Shown one piece after another: positions 54,243 to 63,245 of a DNA stretch of 64,000 nt. A program made the position numbers and the translations under genes. The stretch lies in NCBI GenBank assembly GCA_023227835.1, contig JALOCI010000007.1, positions 1 to 64,000 on the forward strand, given 5' to 3'. Numbering within the stretch: position 1 is the first letter of the stretch; each line of letters begins with the position of its first letter. The notes beneath the pieces were generated by a model. It was not told where the DNA came from, did no database searches, and saw only the letters and a program-made list of their open reading frames with translations. This stretch comes from Bacteroidales bacterium (GTDB lineage Bacteria; Bacteroidota; Bacteroidia; Bacteroidales; UBA932).

Positions 54243-54674
54243 TTATCCTGCATTGTTCATCTTTTCTTTGTTGCCCTGTCGAGCAACATTGTCGTTTTTT
54301 ACTTCTTTCTCTACTAGGAGCAAATTTGTTCGTGATAAATCCGAGATGATTTTGTCTTTTTCTTCTAGTTTTTCTTTTAAGAATTGTATTTCATTTTTTT
54401 GAGAGCTGACCAGATCAACCAACGTCTTTTGGTCTTCAGGTTCAAGTTTTACTCCTTTTGCGCGCATCATTTCACCTTGGCCGGTAAGTAGCCATTCAGG
54501 AGAGATATCGTCAAATTTTTCGATAATTGCGAACAATATTTTGTATCCGGGCTCATTTTTTCTCGCAATAATTTTACCAATCGCAGTATCTGAGCAATCA
54601 ATTGCCTTTGCAAACGCTCGGACACTCAATTTTTTTTCATTGATTATTAGTTCTATACGTTTTCCAATGTCCAT
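54243..54674 (-). CDS. Phage-type CI-like repressor (XRE HTH)
   Basis: This 143-residue protein has an N-terminal HTH (SVRAFAKAIDCSDTAIGKII, about 17-36) with the following helix PGYKILFAIIEKFDDISPEWLLTGQGEM, a pattern common in Bacteroidetes phage repressors, and a C-terminal coiled coil (KNEIQFLKEKLEEKDKI). There is no autoprotease domain. It runs opposite to the early phage genes, as a lysogeny repressor would, and the palindrome at 54697 lies just upstream. Its end comes close to the lipoprotein gene that follows. Confidence 0.88.
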   Translation of the reverse strand: MDIGKRIELIINEKKLSVRAFAKAIDCSDTAIGKIIARKNEPGYKILFAIIEKFDDISPEWLLTGQGEMMRAKGVKLEPEDQKTLVDLVSSQKNEIQFLKEKLEEKDKIISDLSRTNLLLVEKEVKNDNVARQGNKEKMNNAG

Positions 54675-54696
54675 ATTGCGAAATATTTTTTGCGTA

Positions 54697-54714
54697 TGCG
54701 AATTATTATTCGCA
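54697..54714. promoter_or_regulatory. Likely repressor operator
   Basis: TGCGAAT, four bases, ATTCGCA: an 18-base perfect palindrome 23 bases from the repressor start, between the divergent repressor and early gene. Further GCGAA and TTGCG half sites lie at 54679-54695. Confidence 0.6.
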
Positions 54715-54763
54715 CTTTTACAACTGTAATCACAATCATAACCACAAATATAACCAGTTATAA

Positions 54764-54943
54764 ATGGCTGAATATACTAATAATTTAGAATTATCCTATG
54801 GGCTTGCCAAGAAAATTGCCAAGGAAATTCCGACTACTCCGCAGTATGTCAGGAACGTAGCATATCGCTTTCGCAATGGATACAACATATACGGCGTAAA
54901 GTCCACAAAAATTATAGAGCTAATTCAAGAATCCCATACTTGA
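54764..54943 (+). CDS. 59-residue putative DNA-binding regulator (Cro position)
   Basis: A short frame (MAEYTNNLELSYGLAKKIAK...) runs from 54764 to the TGA at 54943. The middle (LAKKIAKEIPTTPQYVRNVAYRF) looks like an HTH of the small Cro/transition type, and the gene is divergent from the repressor, the position of Cro in lambdoid phages. No other frame fits this stretch. Confidence is moderate because of the length. Confidence 0.6.
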   Translation: MAEYTNNLELSYGLAKKIAKEIPTTPQYVRNVAYRFRNGYNIYGVKSTKIIELIQESHT

Positions 54944-54947
54944 CCCG

Positions 54948-55013
54948 AAAGGCAGGGGGCGTGAAACGGTAGCACGCTAGAGGTTAAATCCTTTATAATA
55001 CCCTGCCTTTTTT
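54948..55013 (+). ncRNA. Structured RNA with tRNA-like features, or elaborate terminator
   Basis: AAAGGCAGGG (54948-54957) pairs perfectly with CCCTGCCTTT (55001-55010) and a T tract follows, so it can act as an intrinsic terminator. Inside are two small stems: GCGTG-AAACGGTAG-CACGC, which looks like a tRNA D-arm with GG in the loop, and GAGG-TTAAAT-CCTT, which resembles a T-arm but with a six-base loop. There is no anticodon arm and no CCA. It lies between the small regulator and the LuxR-type gene. It may be a terminator, a phage regulatory RNA or a tRNA-like element; the terminator part is the safest claim. Confidence 0.45.
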
Positions 55014-55045
55014 AATCCTACCGTATAAACTAATACTACTGTACC

Positions 55046-55615
55046 ATGAATCCATTTCAACAAGCTCTATCTTCTGTGTTAGAGCAAAACTCACAGGGTC
55101 TTGAGTTTATTTCTAAAGGCCCGAACAAAGTCAGGACTATCGTTAAGGGGATAGTTTTTGAGAATTACTCAGAACTTCCAAAAGAAGCCCGCTTTGCAAT
55201 TGCAAGGTGCATTCAACCACATCTGCCGGCTTACACTATGCTTAGAAAGACGTATGATGTGTTGGAAGCAGAAGAAAGATTGTGTTGGTGTCTTTTCGGC
55301 TCTTTTGACGGATCAGTTGACATACAGCTTCATAAGAATAAAGCTAATGAGGAGTTGAGTTCTCATTGCACAAAATGTCAGTATGAGAAGCCATTTTGTA
55401 ATCGCGTATTGCCCGGACTTACTCCACGACAACAAGAGTGCATTCTTCTACTCAGGAAAGGAATGACTGATAAGGAAGTGGCTCAGGTGCTTAATATCTC
55501 ATACCTGACAGTTATTAAGCACATCGATAATGCCGTCAGGAATTTCCGGGATATAACCGGTAAGAATGTTACAAGGCAGTACATTCTTTCACAGCTTGTT
55601 AATGCCGGAATATAA
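55046..55615 (+). CDS. LuxR-type HTH phage regulator
   Basis: This 189-residue protein has a C-terminal LuxR-type HTH (LTPRQQECILLLRKGMTDKE, VAQVLNISYLTVIKHIDNAV, about 125-170) after an N-terminal half of unknown fold with a Cys-rich stretch (HCTKCQYEKPFCNR) that may bind zinc. It starts after the structured RNA and its stop lies 11 bases before the methyltransferase gene. It is likely an early activator or regulator. Confidence 0.75.
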   Translation: MNPFQQALSSVLEQNSQGLEFISKGPNKVRTIVKGIVFENYSELPKEARFAIARCIQPHLPAYTMLRKTYDVLEAEERLCWCLFGSFDGSVDIQLHKNKANEELSSHCTKCQYEKPFCNRVLPGLTPRQQECILLLRKGMTDKEVAQVLNISYLTVIKHIDNAVRNFRDITGKNVTRQYILSQLVNAGI

Positions 55616-55625
55616 TTTAGTTGTG

Positions 55626-57470
55626 ATGTCTGATATAAAACTTATATATATAGATCTTTTCTGCGGTGGCGGTGGAACAACAACTGGTGTTCACCGTGCA
55701 AGACTTAGCGGAGATAGTTGTGCTATTGTAGCTTGCTGCATTAATCATGATGAAAATGCTATCAGGAGTCACAAGAGCAACCATAAGAAAACCCTTCACT
55801 TTACAGAGGATATAACCCTGCTTTACAACACAAGCAGGATGCAAAAGCTTGTTAGCCATGTCAACTCCCTTAGAAAGCAATACCCGTATGCACAAGTAGT
55901 GTTGTGGGCAAGCCTTGAGTGTACAAATTTCAGTAAGGCAAAGGGCGGTTTACCACGGGATGCCGACAGCAGAACTCTGGCAAATCACCTGTTTCCATAC
56001 ATAGAGGTTATCAATCCGGATAGAATTCAGATTGAGAATGTGGAGGAGTTCATGAGTTGGGGAGAGATTGACGGACATGGTAAGCCTATATCAAAACTTG
56101 CCGGAACTGACTACATAAGGTGGATTAACGAAGTGTGCTCCTATGGTTACAAATTTGACTGTCGCATCCTTAATGCGGCAGACTTCGGGGCCCTGACATC
56201 AAGAAAACGTTTCTTTGGTCAGTTTTGCAGGGATGCCGAACAAATCTATTGGCCTGAGCAAACACACGCAGAAAACCCACAAAACGACCTATTCGGAAGG
56301 CAACTAAAGAAATGGAGAGCTGTTAAGGAGGTCCTTGACTTCTCTGATGAGGGGGAATCAATGTTTGACAGGAAAAAGCCCCTTGTAGATGCTACATGGG
56401 AAAGAACCTATGCCGGCCTTGTTAAGTTTGTTGCGGGAGGAAAGAAGGAGTTTCTATTGAAGTACAACTCTATGAGCAGATCGCGCAAATACATTGCGCC
56501 AAGTGTAGATAGCCCCTGCCCTACTATTTCAACGCAAGGACGGCTGAATTTATGTAGGGTTGAGTTTTTACAGAAAGCATATTCCGGACATCCGGACAGC
56601 AAGGTTTTATCTACTGATAAGCCCGCAGGTGCAATAACAACAAAAGACCATCACCAAGTTGTTTTTGTTTCCGCTTATTACGGCAACGGTGATAATGTTT
56701 CAGGTATAGACAAACCCGCTCCTACTGTAACAACTAAGGACCGGTTGGCTTTGGTTACGTCAAAGTTTTTATGTTCATATAATTTCAAGGACAAAGCAAA
56801 AGACATAAACAAACCATGCCCAACACTACTGACAAAAGACAGGTTAGCATTAGTTCAGACAAGGTTTATGGATCAACAGTATGGGCAAAGCAAACCAACC
56901 GACATAAACAGGCCACTTGGTTGTTTAACGGCTAATCCAAAATATAACATTGTTACTCCCCAGTGGCTGATGAACACAAACTTCAACAACATAGGTTCAT
57001 CGATAGAAGACCCTGCTCAAACCATAACAGCAAACAGGAAGTGGCACTATCTTATGAATCCACAATTCCAAAGCAAGGGAGGGTCTATTGACAGGCCTTG
57101 TTTCACCCTTATTGCCAGAATGGACAAACAGCCCCCATATCTTATTGAAGCATCGGCAAAACAGGATTCTACACCTTCATTCGTTAAGGTATCCGGCAAT
57201 CAGATAGTTTATGAGGTCTATGACACAGACTCTGACATAATGAAAAAGGTCAAGGAATTCATGGCGATTTATGGAATTGTCGACATCAAAATGAGGATGC
57301 TCCGTATTCTCGAACTGAAAAAGATAATGGGATTCCCCGAAGACTATGTTTTAATCGGCACTCAAGCGGAGCAGAAAAAATTCATCGGCAATGCGGTTGA
57401 GGTTCATATGGCTACAGCATTGGTTGAAGCAACAGCTCAAGGTATAAATCAATTTATTAAAGCAGCATAA
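55626..57470 (+). CDS. Phage DNA cytosine-5 methyltransferase
   Basis: Starting at MSDIKLIYIDLF gives 614 residues; an earlier in-frame codon at 55566 overlaps the HTH gene and is rejected. Motif I (IDLFCGGGGTTTGVH), motif IV with the catalytic Cys (LWASLECTNFSKAKGG, an unusual ECTNFS in place of PCQxFS), motif VI (IENVEEFM) and motif VIII (LTSRKRFF) are present. The target region (about 290-520) consists of about seven imperfect repeats built on KPxPTxxTKDRLALV. Motif X-like residues (KKFIGNAVEVHMATAL) end the protein. It probably protects the phage against host restriction, relevant beside a host hsd system. Confidence 0.9.
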   Translation: MSDIKLIYIDLFCGGGGTTTGVHRARLSGDSCAIVACCINHDENAIRSHKSNHKKTLHFTEDITLLYNTSRMQKLVSHVNSLRKQYPYAQVVLWASLECTNFSKAKGGLPRDADSRTLANHLFPYIEVINPDRIQIENVEEFMSWGEIDGHGKPISKLAGTDYIRWINEVCSYGYKFDCRILNAADFGALTSRKRFFGQFCRDAEQIYWPEQTHAENPQNDLFGRQLKKWRAVKEVLDFSDEGESMFDRKKPLVDATWERTYAGLVKFVAGGKKEFLLKYNSMSRSRKYIAPSVDSPCPTISTQGRLNLCRVEFLQKAYSGHPDSKVLSTDKPAGAITTKDHHQVVFVSAYYGNGDNVSGIDKPAPTVTTKDRLALVTSKFLCSYNFKDKAKDINKPCPTLLTKDRLALVQTRFMDQQYGQSKPTDINRPLGCLTANPKYNIVTPQWLMNTNFNNIGSSIEDPAQTITANRKWHYLMNPQFQSKGGSIDRPCFTLIARMDKQPPYLIEASAKQDSTPSFVKVSGNQIVYEVYDTDSDIMKKVKEFMAIYGIVDIKMRMLRILELKKIMGFPEDYVLIGTQAEQKKFIGNAVEVHMATALVEATAQGINQFIKAA

Positions 57471-57480
57471 ATATTACACT

Positions 57481-57624
57481 ATGAATAATGAAAACACACC
57501 GGAAGGATGGAATAGGGCCAATCGTGAACAGGCTAAAAAACTAGCATCAAAGGGAAGCTTAGAAGGTAGATACCCTGTAAGGATTGATCATAGAACTATC
57601 ATTTATAAAAGGAAGACATTATGA
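57481..57624 (+). CDS. 47-residue phage protein
   Basis: A short frame (MNNENTPEGWNRANREQAKK...) whose TGA overlaps the ATG of the next gene (ATGA), typical of translational coupling in compact phage operons. It is basic in its second half. No family is recognised. Confidence 0.5.
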   Translation: MNNENTPEGWNRANREQAKKLASKGSLEGRYPVRIDHRTIIYKRKTL

Positions 57625-58139
57625 ATAAAATTAGTCATTACCGGTTAAGTATAAGCCGGAAGTTTCCAAAAACACATCCGAGAGCAGGGGAACAGACATA
57701 TTTTAAAGAAAAAATTGATAATGCAATAGGCGAAACTCAAAGCTGCAATGTTGTGATTCATACGGAATGCGGCGAAGTTGAAATTTGGCCGAAAATTCAC
57801 ACCATTCGCGCAAACTACCCTCTTTGGGAGAAACGCATGAAAAAGGTTCAAGCAGGAAAAGCGGTCATTGAATTATACTATTGGCAGGGCAAACCTCGCA
57901 AATCTAAGCAAATCGTTTTTGCAACTCTTGACAAGGATTCAGGGTGCGGATTACAGAAACTTGATTGTAGTGAAGATTACCTGTATTCTGTTAAGATTGA
58001 TGATAGATTTTCTGCAATAGACACAGATGTTATTGCCAAAAATGATGGCCTTTCGTATCGAGATTGGGAAAATTGGTTCGAAAAATACGACCTGTCAAAA
58101 CCTCTTGCAATTATCCAGTTCACATCGTTTTGGTATTAA
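57621..58139 (+). CDS. Phage protein of unknown function, possibly ASCH-like
   Basis: This 172-residue protein shows an interior block PKIHTIRANYPLWEKRMKKV followed by ELYYWQGKPRKSKQ, which I associate with ASCH-type (RNA-binding fold) phage proteins, but only loosely. The C-terminal part (LSYRDWENWFEKYD) is common in such phage proteins. It follows the 47-residue gene with a 4-base overlap. Confidence 0.6.
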   Translation: MNKISHYRLSISRKFPKTHPRAGEQTYFKEKIDNAIGETQSCNVVIHTECGEVEIWPKIHTIRANYPLWEKRMKKVQAGKAVIELYYWQGKPRKSKQIVFATLDKDSGCGLQKLDCSEDYLYSVKIDDRFSAIDTDVIAKNDGLSYRDWENWFEKYDLSKPLAIIQFTSFWY

Positions 58140-58159
58140 TCAATTACAAATAATACACT

Positions 58160-58477
58160 ATGAGATATTTACTTCACTATGATTGTTACCGGGTACTGCA
58201 AAATGCACTACATCGTGACATAGATAAATTCCTGAAGTCCATTGACAGAACCGTTATACCTGAAGGGTACAGTGATGAATTTGCTGCTTTCATTCAGCGT
58301 ACTGTAAAATCTCTTCAAAACACTCATGACAAATGTCGACCAGTCGATATATGGGTAGAAAGTTCTAAGTCGTCATTAGACTGGACCATTCACATACATG
58401 GCAATTTATTCGTTGTTCGTTTCTTAAGGATGTCAGACAGAACTGCTAATGATGCATTTGGCTGTAATCCATCTTAA
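58160..58477 (+). CDS. Phage protein of unknown function
   Basis: 105 residues (MRYLLHYDCYRVLQNALHRD...), acidic to neutral, with no recognisable domain. Gaps are 20 bases to either neighbour, and the small genes here run in one direction. Confidence 0.6.
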   Translation: MRYLLHYDCYRVLQNALHRDIDKFLKSIDRTVIPEGYSDEFAAFIQRTVKSLQNTHDKCRPVDIWVESSKSSLDWTIHIHGNLFVVRFLRMSDRTANDAFGCNPS

Positions 58478-58497
58478 TTTTTTCTAATTCAATAAGC

Positions 58498-58713
58498 ATG
58501 AAAGCAACAATTCAAATAACAGAGAAGCAAAGAAAGCAGTTCAACATTATGCTGAACGCTTTAAAAACAATAAAGGCATATCAATCACCCAGACAGCTTC
58601 GCAAAGAAAGCCTTAAGGATTGGGGATTGGACTTCGAAGAAGCTATAGAAATGGCTTATGAAAATATTCAAAATGAAGCGTGTTCTTCCTGTAAGAATGT
58701 TAAGCCATTGTAA
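58498..58713 (+). CDS. Phage protein of unknown function
   Basis: 71 residues, helical, ending in CSSCKNVKPL; the paired Cys might bind metal. Start ATG is 20 bases after the preceding stop. No family recognised. Confidence 0.55.
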   Translation: MKATIQITEKQRKQFNIMLNALKTIKAYQSPRQLRKESLKDWGLDFEEAIEMAYENIQNEACSSCKNVKPL

Positions 58714-58723
58714 AACTAAGAGC

Positions 58724-58960
58724 ATGGAACTTAATAAAAAAACTATAAACACTGTAGTCAATGCATTACAGGTTGCGAAGAAAGTCACAGAACTTTCTAT
58801 ACTGGTGTCTACAGATCCATTCTTGCGTACAAACCAACCTCTTTGCGATATTACGGATGGACTGATAATGACTACAGAGCAAATTAAAGAGTATGATGTT
58901 CTCATTAGTCAGTTCAAAGGATTGTCCGAAAGGCAGGATTATCAATTACTTGAGGAGTAA
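58724..58960 (+). CDS. Phage protein of unknown function
   Basis: The ATG at 58724 (MELNKKTINTVVNALQVAKK) gives 78 residues and avoids overlap with the gene before; the frame extends back to 58658 within that gene. Helical, no domain recognised. It ends 3 bases before the next gene. Confidence 0.55.
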   Translation: MELNKKTINTVVNALQVAKKVTELSILVSTDPFLRTNQPLCDITDGLIMTTEQIKEYDVLISQFKGLSERQDYQLLEE

Positions 58961-58963
58961 GAT

Positions 58964-59206
58964 ATGACAATAGTAACAAAAGACGGCAAAGAATACAGAC
59001 CACTACTATTCGGTAGTATAGATAATCCGGAACCTTCAGAATTCATCACATGTATAATTGACTCAGACGAGCCTGAACTTGATATGTTCAAGAGGCCGAT
59101 TCATCACAAGATCCATATAAGTGATGTGAAGTGCTTTAAAGGTTCTTTCAGTACGACTCCTATAGTATTCCCAGAACATCATAGAAAAATGAATAATGGC
59201 TTCTAG
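58964..59206 (+). CDS. Phage protein of unknown function
   Basis: 80 residues (MTIVTKDGKEYRPLLFG...), with the stop overlapping the start of the primase gene by 11 bases, which suggests coupled translation. No domain recognised. Confidence 0.55.
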   Translation: MTIVTKDGKEYRPLLFGSIDNPEPSEFITCIIDSDEPELDMFKRPIHHKIHISDVKCFKGSFSTTPIVFPEHHRKMNNGF

Positions 59207-62057
59207 AATCGAGAAAGATGATATACTTCTTGCCACAGAAGGTGGTAAGAATGTCATATTGGACTATTATCCTCAGGCATCTGTAGGGTTCTCCGGAAGG
59301 AGGAACTTTAAACTCAGGGCCGATGACCGTAATCCTTCCGGAACAGTGTTCCTTAAAGATGGGGTTTGGTTTATCCAGGACAAAGGCGGAGTAGACACAA
59401 AAGCCTACACCGCAATAACACTAGTCATGGATAAGGAAGGAATCAACTTCCCTCAAGCTCTAGAGTTCATTGCACGGAAGTTTGCACCACACCTTTTGGA
59501 AGACCGCTCAGCTTCTGTTGGGCCACGTCCAAGGATGGAAAAAGTAAAGGCTTCTGATTCTATCATTGTCAATGTACGGCCGGGAGGGGAGTTTACTCAG
59601 CGTGAACTGGATCTTCTAGGACATAAGATCACACAGAAGGTCTGTGACGAGTTCTCACTTAAGCCGGTCGATTCATATATCACAAAGAGGAATGAGAAGG
59701 GATTGTCCTGGCAGATATTCTCTACAGATGAATATCCAATCTACTATTACGATTATGGCTCATTTGGCAAGATATATCAGCCTCTTGGAGAGCTAAGGTT
59801 CATGTGGACCGGGGAGAAGCCTGAAGGACTTATCTCAGGGGATGAGAAGTTTATATTCAAACTCACACAGGCACGCAATGGAGAGTTCCCGGAGGTGGAC
59901 CAACAACAAGGTGTTGATGAACGTTGGGAGGATCTTATCCTTTGTTCTGGCCCTTCAGATGCTCTCAACGTAAACGCTGCAGGGTATCATGTTTGTTGGC
60001 TCAATTCTGAGTCGGCCAAGCTGTCACCTTATGAATACTCACTACTTACAAGACTCGCCAAGAACGTATATATCTGCTATGACATTGATGATACAGGAAT
60101 CAAGAAGATGTACGAACTTGCTCTGGTATACCTTGACCTTCGTATCATCACCCTTCCGGAGAGCCTGAAGAAATTCCGCACAAGAGGTGGAAAGCCGGGT
60201 AAGGATGCAAAAGACTTCTTTGTTCATTACCGCCGGCCGGATCAGCAGAATCCTCACAAGCTGTTTGCACAGCTGGTGAAGCTGTCTTATTCCCTGAAGT
60301 TTTGGGTTGAGAAGAAGGATAAGAAGGGTGAGTTCTCCGGATTTGACATCAACAATGAGCAGCTGTATGCATTTCTCAATGCCTGTGGATTCTGGAAGAT
60401 TGAGACTTCGACAAACAAGAAAGGGTTTACTTTCTGCTTCGTAAAAGACAATGTCGTTGAGTTGATAGACGAGGATAGTATCTCGGCCACATGCTCCAAT
60501 TACCTTATACAATACCTCAAGGAACATCCTGAATACTACTCTCAGATGCTTGTCAATGCGATACACAGAAGCAATCAGATCAAGCTATCCTCCCTTGAGA
60601 GATTGAGGATTATTCAGCCGAACTTCCAGGCGTTTGACAAAATCTCTGATGTGTTCTTTTTCAAGAATGCAGTTGTCAAGGTAACAGCTAACGGTATTGA
60701 GCAATATAAGCCGGGATATGGGGATTACTATGTTTATAAACACAAGATAATTGATCACGAATTCTCGACAGAGAAGCCTTTATTCGAGGTCAATTATACC
60801 GAACAATATGCAACCCTTCTCAATAAACTAAATGCCGGCAACCTTGCTCCCCTCTCCCCCGAGTTTGTTGCATTGAAAAAGAAAATTGACGCTTTGCCCG
60901 ATACTGAAAAGTATGAGGTTAAGATAGCGGATTGGGATTTTTCGTTTCTGAAGTATATCTACAACACCGGCAGATTGTATTGGAGAAAGGAAGAACTAGG
61001 GTTACAGCTTAACGAGCAAGAGAAAAAGGAGGTAGAACTTCATTTCATCAACAAAGTAACTGCTTTAGGTTATCAGATATTCAAACACAAGGATGCCGGC
61101 CAAGCATATGGCATCTATGCGATGGAGATGGAGGGCGGAGATATTGGAACACACCTAGGAGGTACCGGAAAATCACTCTTTATATCTTCGATAGAACAAG
61201 TCAGAAAGCAGCTGTTCATCAATGGTCAGGATCTCAACATGAATAGTCCTGAATTCATGTTCTCCGGCGTTGAGAGAAATGTAACGGATCATGTCTTCTT
61301 TGATGACTTGAATGAGTTTGTGGATCTGCACAGGTTCATGCCTATGATCACCGGTAAGATGACTGTCAATGCAAAGTATCAGAATGCCTTTGTCCTAGAC
61401 TACAAGGATAGTCCAAAGGTTGCATTCACTTCCAACCATGGTATAAAAAATTTCGACGCTTCGCTTAGGCGGAGAACATGGTTCACAGCGTTCAGCTCAT
61501 ACTATCATCCGGAGGATCCAATGAAAGGCCTTCGTGAGAGATCTCCTTACACAGAGTTCAGAAAGAACCTGATTACAGACTATACACCGGCAGAAAAAAA
61601 CAAGTTCTATAACTTCATGATGCAATGTCTGCAAGCTTATCTGAAGTTCCGTGTCCGGATTCAGCCACCGATGGGACAGATAGAAAAGAGAAACATCCAG
61701 AGAGCAATCACGGATGAATTTATCTGGTGGGCAGAAGACTATTTCAATGAAAATAGGCTCAACACTCTTGTAAATAAACATGAGGCATTTGAAGCATATA
61801 AGTCTACACTTAATGAGAAGGTGGCAAAGATGATCAAGATAAACACATTCAAGACACGACTCATTCAGTTCTGTCAGTATAAGGAATGGGTGTTCAATCC
61901 TGAATTCATGCTCAAAACTGAGTCAGACAGGGAAAGGAATGAGATCCGTCAGAAAGAGGGTAATGAGGATAAGTACTATTACTTCATCTCTACGCTGCCT
62001 GTATCTGAAGATTCTGAAGATGATGTTCAGGTTGATGATGATCTCCCTCCGGTATAG
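59196..62057 (+). CDS. Phage primase-helicase
   Basis: This 953-residue protein combines priming and helicase functions for phage replication. The N-terminal domain (about 1-110) resembles the CHC2 primase fold (FKLRADDRNPSGTVF, WFIQDKGGVDTKAYTAI) but lacks the zinc cysteines. A TOPRIM-like domain follows (about 245-330; LCSGPSDALNVNAAG, ICYDIDDTG). The C-terminal half (about 640-800) is a superfamily 3 / DUF5906-type helicase with Walker A GGTGKSLFIS, Walker B HVFFDDLNEF and the arginine-rich FDASLRRRTWF. It ends with an acidic tail. The iteron-like cluster directly downstream may be its origin. Confidence 0.9.
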   Translation: MASRIEKDDILLATEGGKNVILDYYPQASVGFSGRRNFKLRADDRNPSGTVFLKDGVWFIQDKGGVDTKAYTAITLVMDKEGINFPQALEFIARKFAPHLLEDRSASVGPRPRMEKVKASDSIIVNVRPGGEFTQRELDLLGHKITQKVCDEFSLKPVDSYITKRNEKGLSWQIFSTDEYPIYYYDYGSFGKIYQPLGELRFMWTGEKPEGLISGDEKFIFKLTQARNGEFPEVDQQQGVDERWEDLILCSGPSDALNVNAAGYHVCWLNSESAKLSPYEYSLLTRLAKNVYICYDIDDTGIKKMYELALVYLDLRIITLPESLKKFRTRGGKPGKDAKDFFVHYRRPDQQNPHKLFAQLVKLSYSLKFWVEKKDKKGEFSGFDINNEQLYAFLNACGFWKIETSTNKKGFTFCFVKDNVVELIDEDSISATCSNYLIQYLKEHPEYYSQMLVNAIHRSNQIKLSSLERLRIIQPNFQAFDKISDVFFFKNAVVKVTANGIEQYKPGYGDYYVYKHKIIDHEFSTEKPLFEVNYTEQYATLLNKLNAGNLAPLSPEFVALKKKIDALPDTEKYEVKIADWDFSFLKYIYNTGRLYWRKEELGLQLNEQEKKEVELHFINKVTALGYQIFKHKDAGQAYGIYAMEMEGGDIGTHLGGTGKSLFISSIEQVRKQLFINGQDLNMNSPEFMFSGVERNVTDHVFFDDLNEFVDLHRFMPMITGKMTVNAKYQNAFVLDYKDSPKVAFTSNHGIKNFDASLRRRTWFTAFSSYYHPEDPMKGLRERSPYTEFRKNLITDYTPAEKNKFYNFMMQCLQAYLKFRVRIQPPMGQIEKRNIQRAITDEFIWWAEDYFNENRLNTLVNKHEAFEAYKSTLNEKVAKMIKINTFKTRLIQFCQYKEWVFNPEFMLKTESDRERNEIRQKEGNEDKYYYFISTLPVSEDSEDDVQVDDDLPPV

Positions 62058-62125
62058 GAAGGAGACCATATATTTTTTTGGCTTATATGAAGAAAAAACA
62101 TGAAGGGATACAGTTTTCATTTTTC

Positions 62126-62414
62126 TTTGCCCTTTTGCCCTAAAAGAAAAAAGAAGCTTATAAGATAAAGAATATCAATTAAATAGAGTTAGGGCAAAAT
62201 TAGGGCAATTTAGGGCATTTTGGTTTTTCGCTGCCCTGAAAAATGAAGTTTAGGGCAATTTTGAGTACTGAAAAAATAACGCCGTATGTATTTGAATAAT
62301 AGTTTGTTACAAGGGTTTGTAAAAATAGGTTGGGCAGTTCAGGGCAAATTGCTTAAAATGAAATTGCCCCGGTGATGTTCAATAAGTTACAGCGTTTAGG
62401 GCAAAAGGGCAAAA
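62126..62414. repeat. Iteron-like AGGGCAA repeat cluster, candidate phage origin
   Basis: The 399-base gap after the primase-helicase gene holds about ten copies of TTTAGGGCAAWW or its complement: 62126 and 62133 (complement, TTTGCCC), 62189, 62200 and 62210 (direct, 10-11 bases apart, one helical turn), 62231 (complement), 62250, 62331/62340, 62361 (complement) and 62395/62405. The gap is AT-rich with no coding frame. Repeats at helical spacing next to a primase gene are the hallmark of replication origins, but no replication initiator is otherwise visible. Confidence 0.7.
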
Positions 62415-62456
62415 TATTCCGGAAACTTTTATCGTTAAATTTTTAATTTTTTAGAT

Positions 62457-62702
62457 ATGACAGAATTTCCATACAAAAACGAACTTATCAATAGATGGAT
62501 CTATGATAAGGTTCCTGAAACAATGGAGATGGCAACATCTGAGGAACAGATAAAAATTGGTACAATGATCCTGTTCAAGTCTACTCTGAGTGATACTGCA
62601 GGGTATTACATAGCAACGAAAGTCAATGCTACAAACTTTGACATCGTAATCTACAACCTTCCTCTTGAGAAGGTATTCATAAAGAAGAAAAGTGGCATTT
62701 GA
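62457..62702 (+). CDS. Phage protein of unknown function
   Basis: 81 residues (MTEFPYKNELINRWIYDKVP...), first gene after the repeat cluster. Mixed alpha/beta with two Lys-rich ends; no family recognised. Confidence 0.55.
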   Translation: MTEFPYKNELINRWIYDKVPETMEMATSEEQIKIGTMILFKSTLSDTAGYYIATKVNATNFDIVIYNLPLEKVFIKKKSGI

Positions 62703-62732
62703 AATTGATTAATCTAGAACAAACTTTACAGC

Positions 62733-63245
62733 ATGGAAAGATTGAAAGTTGATGTTAAGGTAGGTAAAACCCTGAAAGAGTTCATAGTATCAACTAATGA
62801 ATCAGATGTTCTTGACCCGGAAAAAGACACTGTTCTCTGGTGTCTCATGAAGCAGCATCTTATTACCTCTCCTGGCTATCTCCCTATTGCAGATAGATCC
62901 GAATACATCCAGATAACTCTAAGGAACAAGAATGGAGCAAAGACTTATTCAGTGCCAGATAAGAAGAGACTGCAACTGCAGACTTTATTCCGGTGTTACC
63001 TTGATGAAAGAGGTCAGGCCGTTATCCGTAAGCACTTTGAAAAGGAGTTCAAGAAAACATTCAGGGATTACATGCGTGGTGCTCTGAATAATAATCCTGA
63101 CATGAAAATCATTGATGCCATTGAAGAGTTCTGCGTTGATCACAACATTTCAATGAACAACATATCTGTTGACATGCTGAAAAAAGACTGGTATAGATAT
63201 CGCACTAAATCCGCAATGAAAAATATTTGTCCACTATGTTTCTAG
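62733..63245 (+). CDS. Phage protein of unknown function
   Basis: 170 residues with an N-terminal beta-rich part and a helical, charged C-terminal half (AVIRKHFEKEFKKTFRDYMR), ending in NICPLCF. No family recognised. The 30-base gap before it and the 22-base repeats after it suggest regulated expression. Confidence 0.6.
   Translation: MERLKVDVKVGKTLKEFIVSTNESDVLDPEKDTVLWCLMKQHLITSPGYLPIADRSEYIQITLRNKNGAKTYSVPDKKRLQLQTLFRCYLDERGQAVIRKHFEKEFKKTFRDYMRGALNNNPDMKIIDAIEEFCVDHNISMNNISVDMLKKDWYRYRTKSAMKNICPLCF

Noticed and set aside
54948..55013. A true tRNA gene
   Set aside because: No anticodon arm, no CCA, and the T-loop has six bases; it cannot function as a tRNA.
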